DNA of 64,000 bases from Streptomyces albireticuli (GCF_021228125.1 NZ_JAJQQS010000026.1:1-64000); one strand, 5' to 3'. Positions 15,074-24,198 are shown, counted from the first letter of the stretch. Notes: generated by a model not told the origin, from the letters alone. Numbers and translations: made by a program.

Positions 15074-15421
15074 ATGCCTACCTCCCCACCCACACGGTGC
15101 AGTGAGGGCGGATGCCACGAGCTCACCACCACCGGGCGATGCGAACGGCACACACGCAAAGCCTGGGCCAACAAGTCCAAGGCATGGGGCGCGGGCAGCA
15201 CACGCAAGTGGCGCACACGCCGAGCACAGCAGCTCGCCGACGAACCCCACTGCCGGCGCTGCGGGACCAAGGCCACCCAGGTCGACCACATCGTCCCGCT
15301 GTCCGAAGGCGGATCACAGTGGGACCAGGCCAACCTCCAGAGCCTCTGCGCCGACTGCCACGAGCTGAAGAGCGCGGAGGACCGCAGGCGGCGCACCCGT
15401 GACCGCTACCTGACCACCTGA
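15074..15421 (+). CDS. HNH endonuclease, terminase-linked
   Basis: Encodes 115 residues. Zinc-binding cysteine pairs CRRCG and LCADCH flank the core TQVDHIVPLSEGG...ANLQSLCADCH, which gives the D-H, N and H of the beta-beta-alpha-metal fold. Small HNH proteins encoded next to the terminase genes of HK97-type phages are needed with the terminase for DNA packaging and cos cleavage. AGAGAGGGGGGAGC precedes ATG 15074. Confidence 0.85.
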   Translation: MPTSPPTRCSEGGCHELTTTGRCERHTRKAWANKSKAWGAGSTRKWRTRRAQQLADEPHCRRCGTKATQVDHIVPLSEGGSQWDQANLQSLCADCHELKSAEDRRRRTRDRYLTT

Positions 15422-15625
15422 CCAGACCTCACCAGCCGTCCGGCAAGCCGAAATCAGGGTCCACGGGCCATGATCCGGAGCCGCCCGACCGGGTATAATC
15501 GGACATCCGGGACGCGATTCCCACCCCGAGGGGGTAGGGGAGCCGGAATCACCAAAACGGACATCTTGGACAGCGCCCCGGTGAGCTGGGATGGCGTGCG
15601 CTCACCTCGTGGATAGGGGGATGCC
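15422..15625 (+). promoter_or_regulatory. Terminase upstream region with near-consensus -10 and paired repeats
   Basis: TATAAT lies at 15494-15499, unusual in this GC-rich DNA, though no good -35 is found 17 bp upstream. CGGACATCCGGGAC and CGGACATCTTGGAC occur about 55 bp apart, matching in 12 of 14 positions. The stretch has no gene. It could be the late promoter or the packaging site read by the small terminase just downstream. Confidence 0.4.
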
Positions 15626-16090
15626 ATGGCCAAGACCCCTGCTCCGGCCTCGCTGAAGCTGATCACTGGCCGTAGTCCTGGCCGGGATTCCGGGGGTCGG
15701 AAGGTCAACCCCGGGCCCGCGTTCAAGCGGGTCCCGCCGTCCGCCCCTGAGTGGCTGAGCCCTGAGGCCGCGGCCGAGTGGGACCGCGTGCTGCCTGAGC
15801 TGTCCCGCCTGGACCTGGTCAAGGAGTCTGACCGTGCCGGGCTGGCCGCGTACTGCGAGGCGTGGGCGACGTTTGTGGAGGCGACGCGGACGGTGCAGGT
15901 GGAGGGGCTGACGATCGAGGCTCGTCAGGGGGCGCTGGCGCATCCGGCGGTGGCGATCGCCCGGAACGCGGGCCGGGAGATGCGGTCGTGGGCGGCTCAT
16001 TTCGGTCTGACGCCGTCGACGGAGCAGGCCCTGGCGCGGGGCGGGGGCGGCGATGGCGACGAAGCGAACCCGTTCGCCGGATCCGGCTGA
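15626..16090 (+). CDS. Phage terminase small subunit, P27 type
   Basis: Encodes 154 residues. The family signature is clear: a basic Lys/Pro N-terminus (APASLKLITGRSPGRDSGGR), then PPSAPEWLSPEAAAEWDRVL, then helices with AAYCEAWATFVEATR and the AWAAHFGLTPSTEQALA end. Small terminases of this family form rings that recognise the packaging site and load the large subunit. Ribosome-binding site GATAGGGGG; the gene overlaps the large terminase by 38 bp. Confidence 0.9.
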   Translation: MAKTPAPASLKLITGRSPGRDSGGRKVNPGPAFKRVPPSAPEWLSPEAAAEWDRVLPELSRLDLVKESDRAGLAAYCEAWATFVEATRTVQVEGLTIEARQGALAHPAVAIARNAGREMRSWAAHFGLTPSTEQALARGGGGDGDEANPFAGSG

Positions 16091-17774
16091 TCTGGGGATT
16101 TCTCCTGAGGTTGCCTGGTACCTGAAAGATCGTGGGATTCCGCTGCCGGACTGCCCGCCGAAGGTCCGGACGCCGTCGCCCGGTGAAGCGCCGGGGGCGG
16201 TGTTCGATCCGGACCGGGTGGACCGGGTGCTGCTGTCGTTCCATCTGCTGCGGCACACCCAGGGCAAGTGGGCGGGCAAGCCTCTGGATCCGGACCCGTG
16301 GCAGGTCGCCTACATCCTGGCCCCGGTGTTCGGGTGGGTGCGGTGGGACGACGAGGCCGACGGGTACACCCGGATCGTCCGCAAGCTCTACGTGGACGTC
16401 CCTCGCAGGAACGGCAAGACCACGCTCAGTGGCGGCATCGCTGTGTACCTGATGGCGGCGGATGGGGAGCCGGGTGCGCAGGTGTACGCGGCGGCGACGT
16501 CGGAGAAGCAGGCGCGGTTCACGTTCGACCCCATCCGGCTGATCGCGGAGCGGGCGCCGGCGCTGAAGGGGAACGTCAAAGCGTTCACGAAGAAGATCAC
16601 GCATCCGGCGAGCGGCAGCTACTTCACGGTCGTCTCCTCGGTCGCCGAGGCGATGCACGGCGCGAACGTGCACGGCGGGATCATCGACGAGCTGCACGTC
16701 CACAAGACGGCGGACCTGGTCGAGACGATCGAGACGGGCACAGGGTCGCGTCGTCAGCCGCTGGTGGTCACGATCACCACGGCGGACGAGGGTAAGCAGG
16801 AGTCGATCTACGACCGGAAGCGTCAGTACATCGAGCAGCTGGCCCGGGGCGCGCTCCACGACCCGGACACCTACGGGGTCGTGTGGGGTGCGGACGAGGA
16901 GGACGACCCGCACGCCGAGGCCACCTGGCGGAAGGCGAACCCGGGCTACGGGGTGTCGCCGTCGGCGGCGTACCTGCGCGGCGCGTCGGCTGAGGCCCAG
17001 CAGTCGCCTGCTGACCTGGCGAAGTTCCTGCGCCTGCATCTGGGGATCCGCACGAAGCAGGCCAAGCGGTTCCTGCTGCTGGAGGACTGGGACGCGAACG
17101 CCGGCCTGGTGGACGAGGAGCGGCTCAGGGGGCGGGAGGCGTATGGCGGCCTTGACCTGGCGTCCACGTCGGACCTGTGTGCGCTGTGCTGGCTGTTCCC
17201 TGACGACCGGACCGGCACCCTGGATGCGCTGTTCCGGTTCTGGACGCCGGAGGACAACCTCAAGTCCCTCGACAAGCGGACAGCGGGCGCGGCCTCGCGC
17301 TGGGTCCGGGAGGGCTTCCTGGTGGCGACGCCGGGGAACGTCGCGGACTACGACTTCATCAAGGAACAGATCCGCCGGGACCGCGACCTCTTCAAGGTCA
17401 AGAGCATCGGCTACGACCCGTGGAACGCCTCCCAGCTGACGAACGACCTGATCAGTGAGCGGGCGCCGATGGTCAAGGTGCGGCAGGGCTTCGCGACGAT
17501 GAGCCCAGTGCTCAAGGAGGTCCAGCGGCTCACGCGTCAGGGCACCCCGGAGGCGCCGGCGCTGCGGCACGGCGGGCATCCGGTCACCCGGTGGTGTGTG
17601 GACAATCTCGCGGTGGCGATGGACCCGGCGGGCAACGTGAAGCCGGACAAGGCCAACAGCGGCGACAAGATCGACGGGGTGTCGGCGCTGGCGACGGCGA
17701 TGGCTGAGGTTGTGGCGCGGCCGCCGCGGCGTAAGAGCCGGTACGCGGATGAGGACGAGATCATGGTCGTGTGA
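16053..17774 (+). CDS. Phage terminase large subunit
   Basis: Encodes 573 residues with an ATPase plus nuclease. The Walker A region is DVPRRNGKTTLSGGIAV (about 115-131) and Walker B IIDELHVH (about 208-215). The nuclease domain begins near GGLDLASTSDLCAL (about 365) and includes the acidic residues D and E needed for metal binding. It pumps phage DNA into proheads and cuts concatemers. Full length compared with other HK97-group enzymes, with no disrupting stop. Start ATG 16053 lies inside the small subunit gene. Confidence 0.95.
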   Translation: MATKRTRSPDPADLGISPEVAWYLKDRGIPLPDCPPKVRTPSPGEAPGAVFDPDRVDRVLLSFHLLRHTQGKWAGKPLDPDPWQVAYILAPVFGWVRWDDEADGYTRIVRKLYVDVPRRNGKTTLSGGIAVYLMAADGEPGAQVYAAATSEKQARFTFDPIRLIAERAPALKGNVKAFTKKITHPASGSYFTVVSSVAEAMHGANVHGGIIDELHVHKTADLVETIETGTGSRRQPLVVTITTADEGKQESIYDRKRQYIEQLARGALHDPDTYGVVWGADEEDDPHAEATWRKANPGYGVSPSAAYLRGASAEAQQSPADLAKFLRLHLGIRTKQAKRFLLLEDWDANAGLVDEERLRGREAYGGLDLASTSDLCALCWLFPDDRTGTLDALFRFWTPEDNLKSLDKRTAGAASRWVREGFLVATPGNVADYDFIKEQIRRDRDLFKVKSIGYDPWNASQLTNDLISERAPMVKVRQGFATMSPVLKEVQRLTRQGTPEAPALRHGGHPVTRWCVDNLAVAMDPAGNVKPDKANSGDKIDGVSALATAMAEVVARPPRRKSRYADEDEIMVV

Positions 17775-17798
17775 CGGCCGGGAACAAGGGGGCCGTAG

Positions 17799-18020
17799 AT
17801 GTTCGCGTGGCGCCGTACAGCGGTCCGTCAGCGGGTCGTGGTGAACCTGTCCGACAAGGCGTTCTCCGGGGTGCTGTGGGCGCAGCGGGGCCCGTTGCTG
17901 GTGCTGCGGGATGTGGAGCTGCTGGAGGCGGGGCGGGAGCCGCAGCACGTCGACGGGGAGGTCGTCGTCGAGCGCGCGCGGGTGGAGTTCACGCAGGTCC
18001 TGCCGGGCGGGGGTGGCTGA
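17799..18020 (+). CDS. Small phage protein between terminase and portal
   Basis: Encodes 73 residues, beta-rich, beginning MFAWRRTAVRQRVVVNLSDK. The segment KAFSGVLWAQRGPLLVLRDV resembles small beta-barrel proteins found at this position in actinophages. Role unknown. It ends two bases before the portal start. Confidence 0.65.
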   Translation: MFAWRRTAVRQRVVVNLSDKAFSGVLWAQRGPLLVLRDVELLEAGREPQHVDGEVVVERARVEFTQVLPGGGG

Positions 18021-18022
18021 GC

Positions 18023-19954
18023 GTGGCGTTCGTGGTCTCCTCGGGCCGTCTGTCGGTCACCGGTGCCGGGGTGCTGCCGTCGTTCTCGCCGGTTCCGCTG
18101 CCGGCGGCGCCGTGGGAGTACGAGGCGATCTGGCGGTCCCAGCCGCAGGTGCGCACGGTGATCGGCTTCATCGCCCGCAACGTCGCCCAGCTGGGGATTC
18201 ATGTGTTCCGGCGGATCAGCGATACCGACCGGGAGCGGCTGACGGATCACCCGCTGGCGGTTCTGCTGGGGGAGCCGTTGCCGGGGATGACGCAGTACCG
18301 GTTCGTGGAACGGATGGTCTCCGACCTGGCGCTGTATGACAACGCGTATGGGATCAAGCTGCGGCTGGACGGGCGGCTGCGGATCCTGCCCGTGCCGCCC
18401 ACGCTGATCCGCCCCTATGGGGGGAACTGGATCGCGCCGGATCATTACGAGACTGCGGGCGGCCGTGATTTCGGTGTGGACGAGGTGGTGCACCTGCACG
18501 GGTACGCGCCGGAGACGCTCACGTATGGGTCGTCGCCGATCGAGTCCTTGCGGGAGCTGTTGCTGGAGTCGACGGAGGCGTCGAAGCAGCGGGCGGCGAT
18601 GTGGCGGGGTGGGGCCCGGATGACGGGTGTGATCAAGCGGCCCATGGACGCGCCCGAGTGGAACACCAAGGAGAAGCAGCGCTTCCGGGAGATGTGGCGG
18701 ACGTTCGCGTCGGGGGGCGGTGCGGAGGGCGGGACGCCGATCCTTGAGGACGGCATGGAGTACGTGCCGGTCGGCTTCAACCCGGAACAGGCGCAGTACA
18801 TCGAGGCGAGGAAGCTGACGCGGGAGGAGGTCAGTGCGGCGTACTACATTCCGCCGCCGCTGATCGGGATCCTCGACCACGCCACGTACTCGAACATCCG
18901 TGAGCAGCACAGTCACCTGTACCAGGACACGCTGGGGCCGTGGCTGGTGATGCTGGAGCAGGAGATCGGCGCGCAGATCCTCCCCGACCTTCCCGGCAGC
19001 AGCGGCGTGTACGCGGAGTTCAACATCGCCGCCAAGCTGCGCGGGTCCTTCGAGGAGCAGGCGATCGCGGCGTCGACGGCGACGGGCGGGCCGTGGATGA
19101 CCCGCAACGAGATCCGGGCCCGTAACAACCTGCCGCGGGTGGAAGGCGGGGATGAGCTGATCGTTCCGATGAACGTCACGGAGGGTGGTCTGGCGTCGCC
19201 GCGGGATACGGCGCCGGAGCCGGAGGCGCTCCCAAAAGGGCGGGGCCTGGCGCTGGTCAAGGCGGCCAGGCCGGCGGGGCTGGGGACGGCGGTGACGGAG
19301 CGGGAGGCGCTGGAGTCCTCGCTGGTGCGGTGGACGGAGCGGGCCGCGGACAGGCTGCTGGTGGTGGCGGGGTCGAAGGCCGGGGGGATGCCGGATCTGC
19401 TGGAGCTGTGGGCGGCCGGGCACGATGACCGGCTCGCGCAGCTCCAGGCGCTGCTGGCCGATCACGGGTACCGGATCGCGCAGGCCGGCGCCTGGGAGGT
19501 GTTGTCGGTTTGGAATCCGGAGGCGGAGGGCTGGTCGGCGGAGGTGATGCTGGCCTGGATCCTGGCCGCTGCCGGGACCCATGCCGAGCAGCATGAGGAG
19601 GCCGGCCGCAAGGCGGTGGCTGCTGTGCAGGAGGAGGGCGGCGACGCCTGGCAGGCGGACCTGGCGGCGGCGGCCTCCTCGTGGGGTTCGGCGGCGGTGG
19701 TGCGGGCGGTGACCGCTTCGACGGAGCTGCGGTCCTTCGGCGGGCACGACGCCGCCGGTGCTTCGGGGCTGACGAAGAAGGTGTGGGTCACCGGGGGCAG
19801 GAACCCCCGCCCCTCGCACAAGGGCCAAAACGGCGAGCGGGTCTCACTCGATGACGTGTTCTCCAACGGGCTGCGGTGGCCGGGGGACGGGCGGGGCGAG
19901 ACGAAAGAGCTCGTGAACTGCAACTGCACGCTCGACTACGCGAAGGAGGGCTGA
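18023..19954 (+). CDS. Portal protein fused to a MuF-like minor head domain
   Basis: Encodes 643 residues. Residues 1-about 390 are an HK97-type portal: LLGEPLPGMTQYRFVERMVS, the GSSPIESLRELLLESTEASK clip/stem region and YYIPPPLIGILDHATYSNIR. Residues about 430-643 add a helical segment and a C-terminal GRNPRPSHKGQNGERVSLDD, FSNGLRWPGDGRGETKELVN, CNC core, the signature of SPP1 gp7/MuF-type head-morphogenesis proteins. Most phages encode these as two genes. The dodecameric portal forms the DNA channel, and MuF-type domains sit inside the capsid and may be ejected. Start GTG 18023. Confidence 0.85.
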   Translation: MAFVVSSGRLSVTGAGVLPSFSPVPLPAAPWEYEAIWRSQPQVRTVIGFIARNVAQLGIHVFRRISDTDRERLTDHPLAVLLGEPLPGMTQYRFVERMVSDLALYDNAYGIKLRLDGRLRILPVPPTLIRPYGGNWIAPDHYETAGGRDFGVDEVVHLHGYAPETLTYGSSPIESLRELLLESTEASKQRAAMWRGGARMTGVIKRPMDAPEWNTKEKQRFREMWRTFASGGGAEGGTPILEDGMEYVPVGFNPEQAQYIEARKLTREEVSAAYYIPPPLIGILDHATYSNIREQHSHLYQDTLGPWLVMLEQEIGAQILPDLPGSSGVYAEFNIAAKLRGSFEEQAIAASTATGGPWMTRNEIRARNNLPRVEGGDELIVPMNVTEGGLASPRDTAPEPEALPKGRGLALVKAARPAGLGTAVTEREALESSLVRWTERAADRLLVVAGSKAGGMPDLLELWAAGHDDRLAQLQALLADHGYRIAQAGAWEVLSVWNPEAEGWSAEVMLAWILAAAGTHAEQHEEAGRKAVAAVQEEGGDAWQADLAAAASSWGSAAVVRAVTASTELRSFGGHDAAGASGLTKKVWVTGGRNPRPSHKGQNGERVSLDDVFSNGLRWPGDGRGETKELVNCNCTLDYAKEG

Positions 19955-19955
19955 C

Positions 19956-20168
19956 ATGGAGTGGGCCCGGCCATTCAGCCTCCACCTGACCGACGGGCGT
20001 ATCTGGCACGGGGTGCAGTTCCCGACAGGGGAGGTCTGTATTGCCCACGTTGGCGAGCCGTCTGGTGCTTTCACCGTGGGTCTGTCACTCGATGCCGTGT
20101 TGGGAGACCGGGTGCCGGACGACCCGCTGAACGGTGCCCGCGTGCAGTGGGCGGACGAGGAGAGCTGA
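19956..20168 (+). CDS. Small hypothetical phage protein
   Basis: Encodes 70 residues, MEWARPFSLHLTDGRIWHGV at the start, with a beta-rich SH3-like look. It starts one base after the portal stop, with GAAGGAGG upstream. Seen as a filler gene between portal and protease in actinophages; no known role. Confidence 0.6.
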   Translation: MEWARPFSLHLTDGRIWHGVQFPTGEVCIAHVGEPSGAFTVGLSLDAVLGDRVPDDPLNGARVQWADEES

Positions 20169-20169
20169 C

Positions 20170-21111
20170 GTGCGCACGAAGGATTTCACTGCGCGTGTGA
20201 AGGCGGCGGGCGTCGCCGACGGGCTGGCCGAGGAGGGGCAGTTTGTCGCGCTCGTCTCCGTGTTCGGCAACGAGGACTCCATGGGCGATATCGTCCGCCC
20301 TGGGGCGTTCACCGACACCCTCACCGAGTGGCAGGCCAAGGGCGACCCGATCCCGGTGATCTGGTCGCACGACTGGTCGGACCCGTTCTCCCACATCGGC
20401 ACGGTGATCAAGGCGGTCGAGACGCTCCAGGGCCTGGAGGTCACCGGGCAGATCACCGACCTGGACACCAATCCCACCGCAGCGCAGGTCTACCGGCTGC
20501 TCAAGGGCCGCCGTGTCACGCAGTTCTCCTTCGCCTACGACGTGAACGAGGGCGCGTGGGTGAGCGATGACGCGCACCCGTGGGGCGGCTACTACGAGCT
20601 GCGCAAGCTCTCGCTGCACGAGGTCGGCCCGTGCCTGGTCGGCGCGAACCAGGAGACCGAGCTCCTGGCGGCCAAGGCCGCCGGCATCGCCCGGGGCCTG
20701 AAGGCCGGCCGGGTGCTGTCGCAGGCGAATTTCACGACCCTCACCTCGGCGTATGAGTCGATCGGTGAGGTCCTCGCGGCGGCGACGCCGGAGAAATCCA
20801 CTACCTCCCAGCCTGAGGACCCCGGCCAGCCGGGTGCCGCGGTGGCCGCCGGCGAGACGCCGCCCGCCAAGACCGCGGACACCCCGCCCGCCAAGGGGCT
20901 CGGCGAGGACGAGCTGGCGCGGATCGCCGAGCTCGTGGCCGCACATCTGGCCAAGGCCCCCGCGGCCGCCCCCACCAGCGCCACCGAGGACGAGACCACG
21001 CCGGATCACCGCGAAGCCCCCGCCGAGGGGGCCGCCATGGCCGACGCCGCCTCTGCCCGTCTGCGCACCGATCTCCAGCTCCTGGAGCTGGAGTCCTTGC
21101 TCACGGAATGA
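20170..21111 (+). CDS. HK97-type prohead protease, with scaffold-like C-terminus
   Basis: Encodes 313 residues. The protease domain (about 1-170) has the family motifs: a G-D-I-V-R-P-G-A-F segment, the catalytic His in IPVIWSHDW (about 66) and the catalytic Ser in RVTQFSFAYDV (about 120). The remaining residues are Ala/Pro/Glu-rich and helical, ending in RTDLQLLELESLLTE, and likely help scaffold the capsid before cleavage. The GTG start at 20170 directly follows the previous stop. It matures the coat protein encoded next. Confidence 0.9.
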   Translation: MRTKDFTARVKAAGVADGLAEEGQFVALVSVFGNEDSMGDIVRPGAFTDTLTEWQAKGDPIPVIWSHDWSDPFSHIGTVIKAVETLQGLEVTGQITDLDTNPTAAQVYRLLKGRRVTQFSFAYDVNEGAWVSDDAHPWGGYYELRKLSLHEVGPCLVGANQETELLAAKAAGIARGLKAGRVLSQANFTTLTSAYESIGEVLAAATPEKSTTSQPEDPGQPGAAVAAGETPPAKTADTPPAKGLGEDELARIAELVAAHLAKAPAAAPTSATEDETTPDHREAPAEGAAMADAASARLRTDLQLLELESLLTE

Positions 21112-21118
21112 GGACAGC

Positions 21119-22441
21119 ATGAACGCCAAGGAACTCGCCGAGGAGATGAAGCACCACCTCACCCAGGCGCGGCTCATCGCCAAGAGCGCCGAGGAGGAGG
21201 ACCGGGACTTCACCCCCGAGGAGGCCGGCCAGCTGCGCGAGCACATGGCCAAGGCCACCGAGGCGAAGTCCAAGCTCGAAGCCGCCCGCGGCAACGAGGA
21301 GCTGCGTAAGTCCCTGGCCGAACTCGGCGACGACATCGCCCTGAACGCCAAGACCGACGACGACGGCCGCCGCCGGACCGCGTCGGGGTTCGAGCTGCCG
21401 GACCGGCGTAAGAGCCTCGGTGAGCAGTTCACCGACTCCGCCGAGTACGCGGCCCTGATGGCCACCGCCCCCAACGGGTCCTTCGGGCAGAAGCAGCGCG
21501 TCCAGTCCGGTCTGGCCGGCTTCAAGTCCCTGGTCACCGGCGCCTCGGACACCTCCGCCGGCGCCTTCGTCGTCAACGACCAGCTCGGCCTCCAGGTCGG
21601 CCTCAGCGCTTTCCAGCGCCCGCTGCGGGTCCGCGACGTCGTCACGCAGGGCACGACCACCTCCGACACGGTCGACTACGTGCGGATGACCTCGATCACC
21701 AACAACGCGGCCCCGGTCGCGGAGGCCACGACCTCAGCCGCACCGACCGCCCCGGCATCCGTGCCCGGCGCGCTGGTCAACGCGGCCGGAGGCGGCTACA
21801 AGCCCGAGTCCGCGCTGGCCGCGGCGAAGGTGACCACGCCGGTCAAGACGATCGCGCACTGGATCCCGGTCACCAAGCGGGCCCTGTCGGATGCCGCGCA
21901 GATCCGCACCCTGATCGACGCGTTCCTGCGCTACGGCCTGGAGGAGGAGCTGGAGGACCAGATCATCCAGGGCGACGGCACCGGCGAGAACTTCGAGGGC
22001 CTGGGCACCGTCTCCGGCGTGCAGGCGCAGGCGTGGGACACCAACGCCCTGATCACCCTGCGCAAGGCCAAGACCAAGGTCCGCACCGTGGGCCGGTCGA
22101 TCGCCAACGCCTACCTCCTCAACCCCGCGGACGTCGAGACCATCGACCTCCTTGAGGACAACGAAGGCCGCTTCTACTTCGGGGGCCCCTCCGGTGTCGG
22201 CACCGCACAGATCCTGTGGGGCCTGCCGGTCATCGAGACCGAGGCCGTCCCCGCGGGCACCGGCTACGTCGGCGACTGGCGCAAGGCGATCCTGTGGGAC
22301 CGCGAGCAGGCCACCATCCAGATGACCGACTCCCACCTGGACTTCTTCGTCCGCAACCTCGTCGCGATCCTCGCCGAGATGCGCGCCGCGTTCGGCGTCA
22401 TCCAGCCCAACGCCTTCGTCGAGGTCGACCTCACCGCCTGA
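21119..22441 (+). CDS. Major capsid protein, HK97 fold with N-terminal delta domain
   Basis: Encodes 440 residues. Residues 1-about 75 are a charged helical delta domain (EEMKHHLTQARLIAKSAEEE), presumably removed by the protease. The coat follows, with VVNDQLGLQVGLSAFQRPLR, ALSDAAQIRTLIDAFLRYGL and the terminal FFVRNLVAILAEMRAAFGVI. No lysine/asparagine crosslinking pair can be assigned from sequence alone. GAGGAC precedes ATG 21119. Confidence 0.93.
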   Translation: MNAKELAEEMKHHLTQARLIAKSAEEEDRDFTPEEAGQLREHMAKATEAKSKLEAARGNEELRKSLAELGDDIALNAKTDDDGRRRTASGFELPDRRKSLGEQFTDSAEYAALMATAPNGSFGQKQRVQSGLAGFKSLVTGASDTSAGAFVVNDQLGLQVGLSAFQRPLRVRDVVTQGTTTSDTVDYVRMTSITNNAAPVAEATTSAAPTAPASVPGALVNAAGGGYKPESALAAAKVTTPVKTIAHWIPVTKRALSDAAQIRTLIDAFLRYGLEEELEDQIIQGDGTGENFEGLGTVSGVQAQAWDTNALITLRKAKTKVRTVGRSIANAYLLNPADVETIDLLEDNEGRFYFGGPSGVGTAQILWGLPVIETEAVPAGTGYVGDWRKAILWDREQATIQMTDSHLDFFVRNLVAILAEMRAAFGVIQPNAFVEVDLTA

Positions 22442-22453
22442 TCGGAGCCCGCC

Positions 22454-22666
22454 ATGCCCTACCTCCATCCTGCGGCGGGCGCGGCCCGCGAGGCCGAACA
22501 GACCGCCGCCGTCGCCAACGCCGCCGCAGCCACCGCCACGGCGGCGGCCGGCGCGACCCCGACCAAGGCCGAGTTCGACGCGCTGCTGGCGGACACCAAC
22601 GCCCTGCGCACCAAGCTGAACGCGCTGCTGGCGGCGATGCGCACCTCCGGCCAGCTCGCGCCCTGA
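22454..22666 (+). CDS. Head fibre-like small protein
   Basis: Encodes 70 residues: an Ala-rich N-terminal helix and a conserved-looking end (PTKAEFDALLADTNALRTKL, then LLAAMRTSGQLAP). Many actinophages have a similar small gene directly after the capsid gene, annotated as head fibre protein. The next gene starts within its stop codon. Confidence 0.6.
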   Translation: MPYLHPAAGAAREAEQTAAVANAAAATATAAAGATPTKAEFDALLADTNALRTKLNALLAAMRTSGQLAP

Positions 22667-23013
22667 TGCTGATCACCTCACGCATGGTGGACGGGCGGTG
22701 CCCGTGCGGCGCCGCGCACGCGGCGTGCGGCCCGCCCTCCACCAGCGTTCCCGTCGACGACAACTTCCAGGAGGTGGCCGTCGTGGGCGGCCCGCTGAAG
22801 AAGTACAAGATCCGCACCGCGAGCGGGGCCGAGACGGTGATGAAGTACAACGCGGCCGACGCCGCACGGTACGGCCTGACCGACGCCGACCTCGCCGAGA
22901 CCCCGCCCACCCCCGAACCCGAGGGCGGAGCCGCGGGGAAGCCGGCGGGCAAGGCCCGCACGGCCGCTGCGAACAAGGCGCGCACGGCTGCGAACAAGGC
23001 ACGTGGCCACTGA
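22666..23013 (+). CDS. Small phage protein with Cys-Pro-Cys motif
   Basis: Encodes 115 residues. Early GRCPCGAAHAACGPP gives four cysteines close together. A beta-rich centre (PLKKYKIRTASGAETVMKYN) follows, then a Lys/Ala-rich tail (AANKARTAANKARGH). ATG 22666 overlaps the previous TGA. Likely a head or head-tail accessory; the cysteine cluster is unusual for that place. Confidence 0.55.
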   Translation: MLITSRMVDGRCPCGAAHAACGPPSTSVPVDDNFQEVAVVGGPLKKYKIRTASGAETVMKYNAADAARYGLTDADLAETPPTPEPEGGAAGKPAGKARTAAANKARTAANKARGH

Positions 23014-23554
23014 CCTGCTGGCCGACCCGGCCGAACTGGCCGTGTGGCTGGGAAGACCGGCCGACGACCCCAAGCTCCTGGCGGCCCTGCGCGCCGCGAC
23101 CCGCCGCTTCCGCGGCGCCGTCGGCCACCCGGTGACCCTCGTCGCTGGAGACACGGTCCGCCTGGACGGCAACGGCCGTGAGGTGGTGCTGCTGCCGGTT
23201 TGGCCGACGGCGGCCGTCGCCTCTGTCAAGCTCGACGGCGTCCTCCTCGTCGCGGGCACCGACTACGAATGGTCGGAGTCCGGGATCCTGCGACGGCTAG
23301 GTGGCCAGTGCTGGCCCAACCGGCTGGGATGCCTTGAGGTGGTCTACACCCACGGGTGGGCCCAGATCCCCGACGATGTCGCCGAGGCGATCATCGACCA
23401 GGCCCGCTCGCTGTACACGGTGGTGCCGGGCGTGCAGTCCAAGGCCGTCGGTGGCCAGTCGGTGACGTTCGGGGCGCAGGCGGCGGTCGGGGTGACGGCG
23501 CAGTGGTCGGCGGCGGTGGCTCGCCACCAGGTCCGTACCGGGAGCGACTTGTGA
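23003..23554 (+). CDS. Head-tail connector (adaptor) protein
   Basis: Encodes 183 residues. The pattern LADPAELAVWLGRPADDPKL, then AALRAATRRFRGAVGHPVTL, VVLLPVWPTAAVASVKLDGV and the helical AEAIIDQARSLYTVVPG fits HK97 gp6-like adaptors that dock onto the portal. GTG 23003 overlaps the previous gene by 11 bases. Confidence 0.8.
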   Translation: MATDLLADPAELAVWLGRPADDPKLLAALRAATRRFRGAVGHPVTLVAGDTVRLDGNGREVVLLPVWPTAAVASVKLDGVLLVAGTDYEWSESGILRRLGGQCWPNRLGCLEVVYTHGWAQIPDDVAEAIIDQARSLYTVVPGVQSKAVGGQSVTFGAQAAVGVTAQWSAAVARHQVRTGSDL

Positions 23555-23904
23555 TGATGTTCTTCGACCAGGACATCGTGCGCCTGCGCGCGGGCACCCG
23601 CGTGGACCGCGGTGGCAACGCCGTCCCGGACTGGTCACCGGACGCGGTCTCGCGGCTGGCGATCACCGAGGTCAGCATCCAGCCCACCACCGCCACCGAG
23701 ACCGCCGCGCCGGAGCGCACGGCGGTGGTGACCGGCTGGCACGTGCAGTCCCAGCCGGGCACCGATCTTGATATCCGCGCCGCGGACCGTATCGAGTGGG
23801 ACGGCATGATCCTGGAAGTCGACGGCGAGATCGCTCGCTGGACCGACCCGGTCGAGGGCGGCATCCACCATGTGGAGCTCGACCTGGTCCGCGCGACCGG
23901 ATAG
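23554..23904 (+). CDS. Head closure protein
   Basis: Encodes 116 residues: a small beta protein of the gp16/gp17 stopper type, with LRAGTRVDRGGNAVPDWSPD near the start and DRIEWDGMILEVDGEIARWT in the second half. Position after the adaptor supports the call. ATG 23554 overlaps the adaptor stop. Confidence 0.7.
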   Translation: MMFFDQDIVRLRAGTRVDRGGNAVPDWSPDAVSRLAITEVSIQPTTATETAAPERTAVVTGWHVQSQPGTDLDIRAADRIEWDGMILEVDGEIARWTDPVEGGIHHVELDLVRATG

Positions 23905-23913
23905 GAGGTGGTC

Positions 23914-24198
23914 ATGCTCAAGGACTTCCGTCTGGACACCGCCGGTGTGCGCGAGGTCCTGCGCGGCCCGGCCGTGCGGGCCCTGGTCGACACCGTGGCG
24001 GCCGAGGTCGCGGCGAGCACGCGGGCGCTGGTCCCCGACGGGGTGCCCGTCCTCGTGCGCGCCTACACCACCGACCGCGGGGCGGCGTCCGTGGTGATCG
24101 CCCACCCGCGCGGCATGGCCCTCCAGGCCAAGCACGGCGTCCTGACCCGGGCCGCCGGCGCGGCCCGCCTGGAGGTCCGGGAGTGGGGCGCCCGGTGA
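23914..24198 (+). CDS. HK97 gp10-like tail-head joining protein
   Basis: Encodes 94 residues; short and helical at the N-terminus (VRALVDTVAAEVAASTRALV), then a beta turn and a basic end. The size and order between closure and terminator proteins match HK97 gp10-type proteins. GGAGGTGG precedes ATG 23914. Confidence 0.6.
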   Translation: MLKDFRLDTAGVREVLRGPAVRALVDTVAAEVAASTRALVPDGVPVLVRAYTTDRGAASVVIAHPRGMALQAKHGVLTRAAGAARLEVREWGAR

